In this document: in pieces, positions 63,052 through 64,000 of the stretch | Layout of the letters: the number at the start of each line of letters is the position of its first letter | Position numbering within the stretch: the stretch's first letter is position 1 | NCBI RefSeq assembly: GCF_014194695.1 | Contig: NZ_JACIAH010000001.1 | Coordinates: 124,001 to 188,000, forward strand | Length of the DNA: 64,000 nt | Direction of reading: 5' to 3' | From: Rhizobium sp. BK399 | GTDB lineage: Bacteria; Pseudomonadota; Alphaproteobacteria; Rhizobiales; Rhizobiaceae | Position numbers and translations under genes: made by a program | The notes under the pieces: generated by a model | The model's database searches: none | Seen by the model: the letters and a program-made list of their open reading frames with translations, nothing else | Told to the model about the DNA's origin: nothing

Positions 63052-63293
63052 ATTTAAGCTACCGGTATCTCAATCATCGATCGGCGCGAGCGTAACAATC
63101 GCAGGGATCGGGCATCTTGCACGTTGGGCGACTTACTCCATGAGCGTTTTCGCCACAAGCCAATTCAGTTTCATCGATGGAAACACAAGGCTGAGTAACG
63201 GCGTGAATGTGAGTAAAATAGGGCCTTGAAGCGCTATTCCCACATTGAAATCGCGTTACCCCAGCAAGTGTCACATCTGCGCCACGGCCGCAA

Positions 63294-64000
63294 TCAGCCA
63301 CCATTTGCAACCATCGCCGTGCGGTAGTGTTTGACTGCCTCCGTCAGCAGATCTGCCATCCTTCCCCGCCATGCATCATCAAGCAGGAGCTTTTCGTCGT
63401 CCTTGTTCGAAAGGAAGCCCAATTCCAACAGGATAGACGGGACATCCGGCGCCTGCAGAACGCGGAAACCGGCATGGCGATGAGGATTGTTGATTGTCCC
63501 CACCTGATCCTTGAACGACGTGAGTACACTCTCCGCCAAGGAAATCGAAAAAGCCTGCGTTTCGCGGCGCGTCAGATCCAGCAGAATATCCGCGACCTCA
63601 GGAGGTTCGGCCACGGTCTCCTTGCCGGCAATCTGGTCTGAAAGATTTTCGCGGTCGGCGAGATCGGCTGCGAGCTTGTCCGAGGCCTTGTCGGAAATCG
63701 TGTAGACCGTCGCGCCGCGAATGTCCTTCTGCTTCAAGGTATCAGCGTGCATCGAAATGAATAGCCCTGCGTGGTTTTGGCGGGCAATCTCCACGCGCTC
63801 GGATAGCGACAGGAACGAGTCGTCACTTCTGGTCAGAAACGCCTTGATGCCAGTCTCCCGATTCAGTCTATCGGCCAGTGCCTTGGCAAAAGCGAGCGTT
63901 ACGTCCTTCTCTTGCGTCTTGGTATCGACGCCAATTGCGCCGGTATCGATCCCTCCGTGGCCGGCATCGACAGCGATAATGAAATCGCCGTTGACCGGCT
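63294..64000 (-). CDS. N-acetylmuramoyl-L-alanine amidase (C-terminal catalytic part)
   Basis: The 3' part of a gene running out of the window, about 235 residues. It is the Amidase_3 catalytic domain: zinc-binding His in VDAGHGGIDTGAIG, a Glu in the region TQEKDVTLAFAKAL, the second zinc His in LFISMHADT, and the catalytic Glu in ILLELGFLSN. It cleaves the peptide from glycan strands in the periplasm during cell division. The N-terminal (AMIN-type) domain is not in the window. The next gene in the same direction is mrcA, so the two may form one cell-wall unit. Confidence 0.93.
   Translation of the reverse strand, partial: PVNGDFIIAVDAGHGGIDTGAIGVDTKTQEKDVTLAFAKALADRLNRETGIKAFLTRSDDSFLSLSERVEIARQNHAGLFISMHADTLKQKDIRGATVYTISDKASDKLAADLADRENLSDQIAGKETVAEPPEVADILLDLTRRETQAFSISLAESVLTSFKDQVGTINNPHRHAGFRVLQAPDVPSILLELGFLSNKDDEKLLLDDAWRGRMADLLTEAVKHYRTAMVANGG

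Noticed and set aside
63074..63310. Minus-strand 78-codon frame between the amidase gene and mrcA
   Set aside because: It overlaps the amidase end, has no ribosome binding site and no recognisable domain; the stretch is better read as an upstream region of mrcA.

Overview
The window is a chromosomal segment of an alphaproteobacterium of the order Rhizobiales, most likely family Rhizobiaceae (Rhizobium/Ensifer/Agrobacterium group). This rests on gene content and order (rplM-rpsI followed by speB and argC; fused str-S10-spc-alpha ribosomal operons on one strand; the tRNA-Trp-secE-nusG-rplKAJL-rpoBC block), high GC, strong rhizobial flavour of the small proteins, and family-typical lengths (RpoB 1379 aa, RpoC 1403 aa, RF2 376 aa). 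No species can be fixed from the sequence alone.

Layout. 1-9.7 kb: end of an enoyl-CoA hydratase gene, a PaaI-type thioesterase, rplM-rpsI, a small ABM monooxygenase, speB, argC, then accessory membrane proteins (TSUP, DUF4239, DoxX), an APH-like kinase, a DapA-like protein that has lost catalytic residues, and small rhizobial proteins. 9.7-17.1 kb: rarA-degP, YkvA and an LprI-like protein, ilvD, and msrPQ (periplasmic methionine sulfoxide repair). 17.1-17.6 kb: a frameshifted VOC gene beside a hexanucleotide repeat. 17.6-36.9 kb (all minus): rplQ-rpoA-rpsK-rpsM, adk-secY, spc and S10 operons, tuf, fusA, rpsG, rpsL. 37.4-38.1 kb: one small conserved gene and a decayed Nudix gene. 38.2-50.6 kb (all minus): rpoC, rpoB, rplL, rplJ, rplA, rplK, nusG, secE, tRNA-Trp. 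50.7-54 kb: an SDR, a family 8 glycosyltransferase and the second tuf copy. 54.2-57.8 kb: membrane proteins, tRNA-Gly, tRNA-Tyr, tRNA-Thr, rlmB and two microproteins. 58-64 kb: nadK, a secreted protein, prfB with its programmed frameshift, mrcA and the 3' part of an N-acetylmuramoyl-L-alanine amidase gene.

Functionally about two thirds of the window is the transcription/translation core, and the long one-directional operons are punctuated by hairpins that look like attenuators, processing sites or internal terminators (rplM leader, rplL-rpoB, rpoB-rpoC, rpsQ-rplN, rplO-secY). No CRISPR array, transposase, integrase or phage gene was seen. The most unusual structures are a 0.9 kb islet bounded by tRNA-Gly and a degraded copy of its 3' half, a DapA homologue lacking both the Schiff-base lysine and a catalytic tyrosine, a hairpin that hides the Shine-Dalgarno sequence of a DUF4239 gene, and two decayed genes. 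I did not find a convincing undescribed multi-gene defence or metabolic system.
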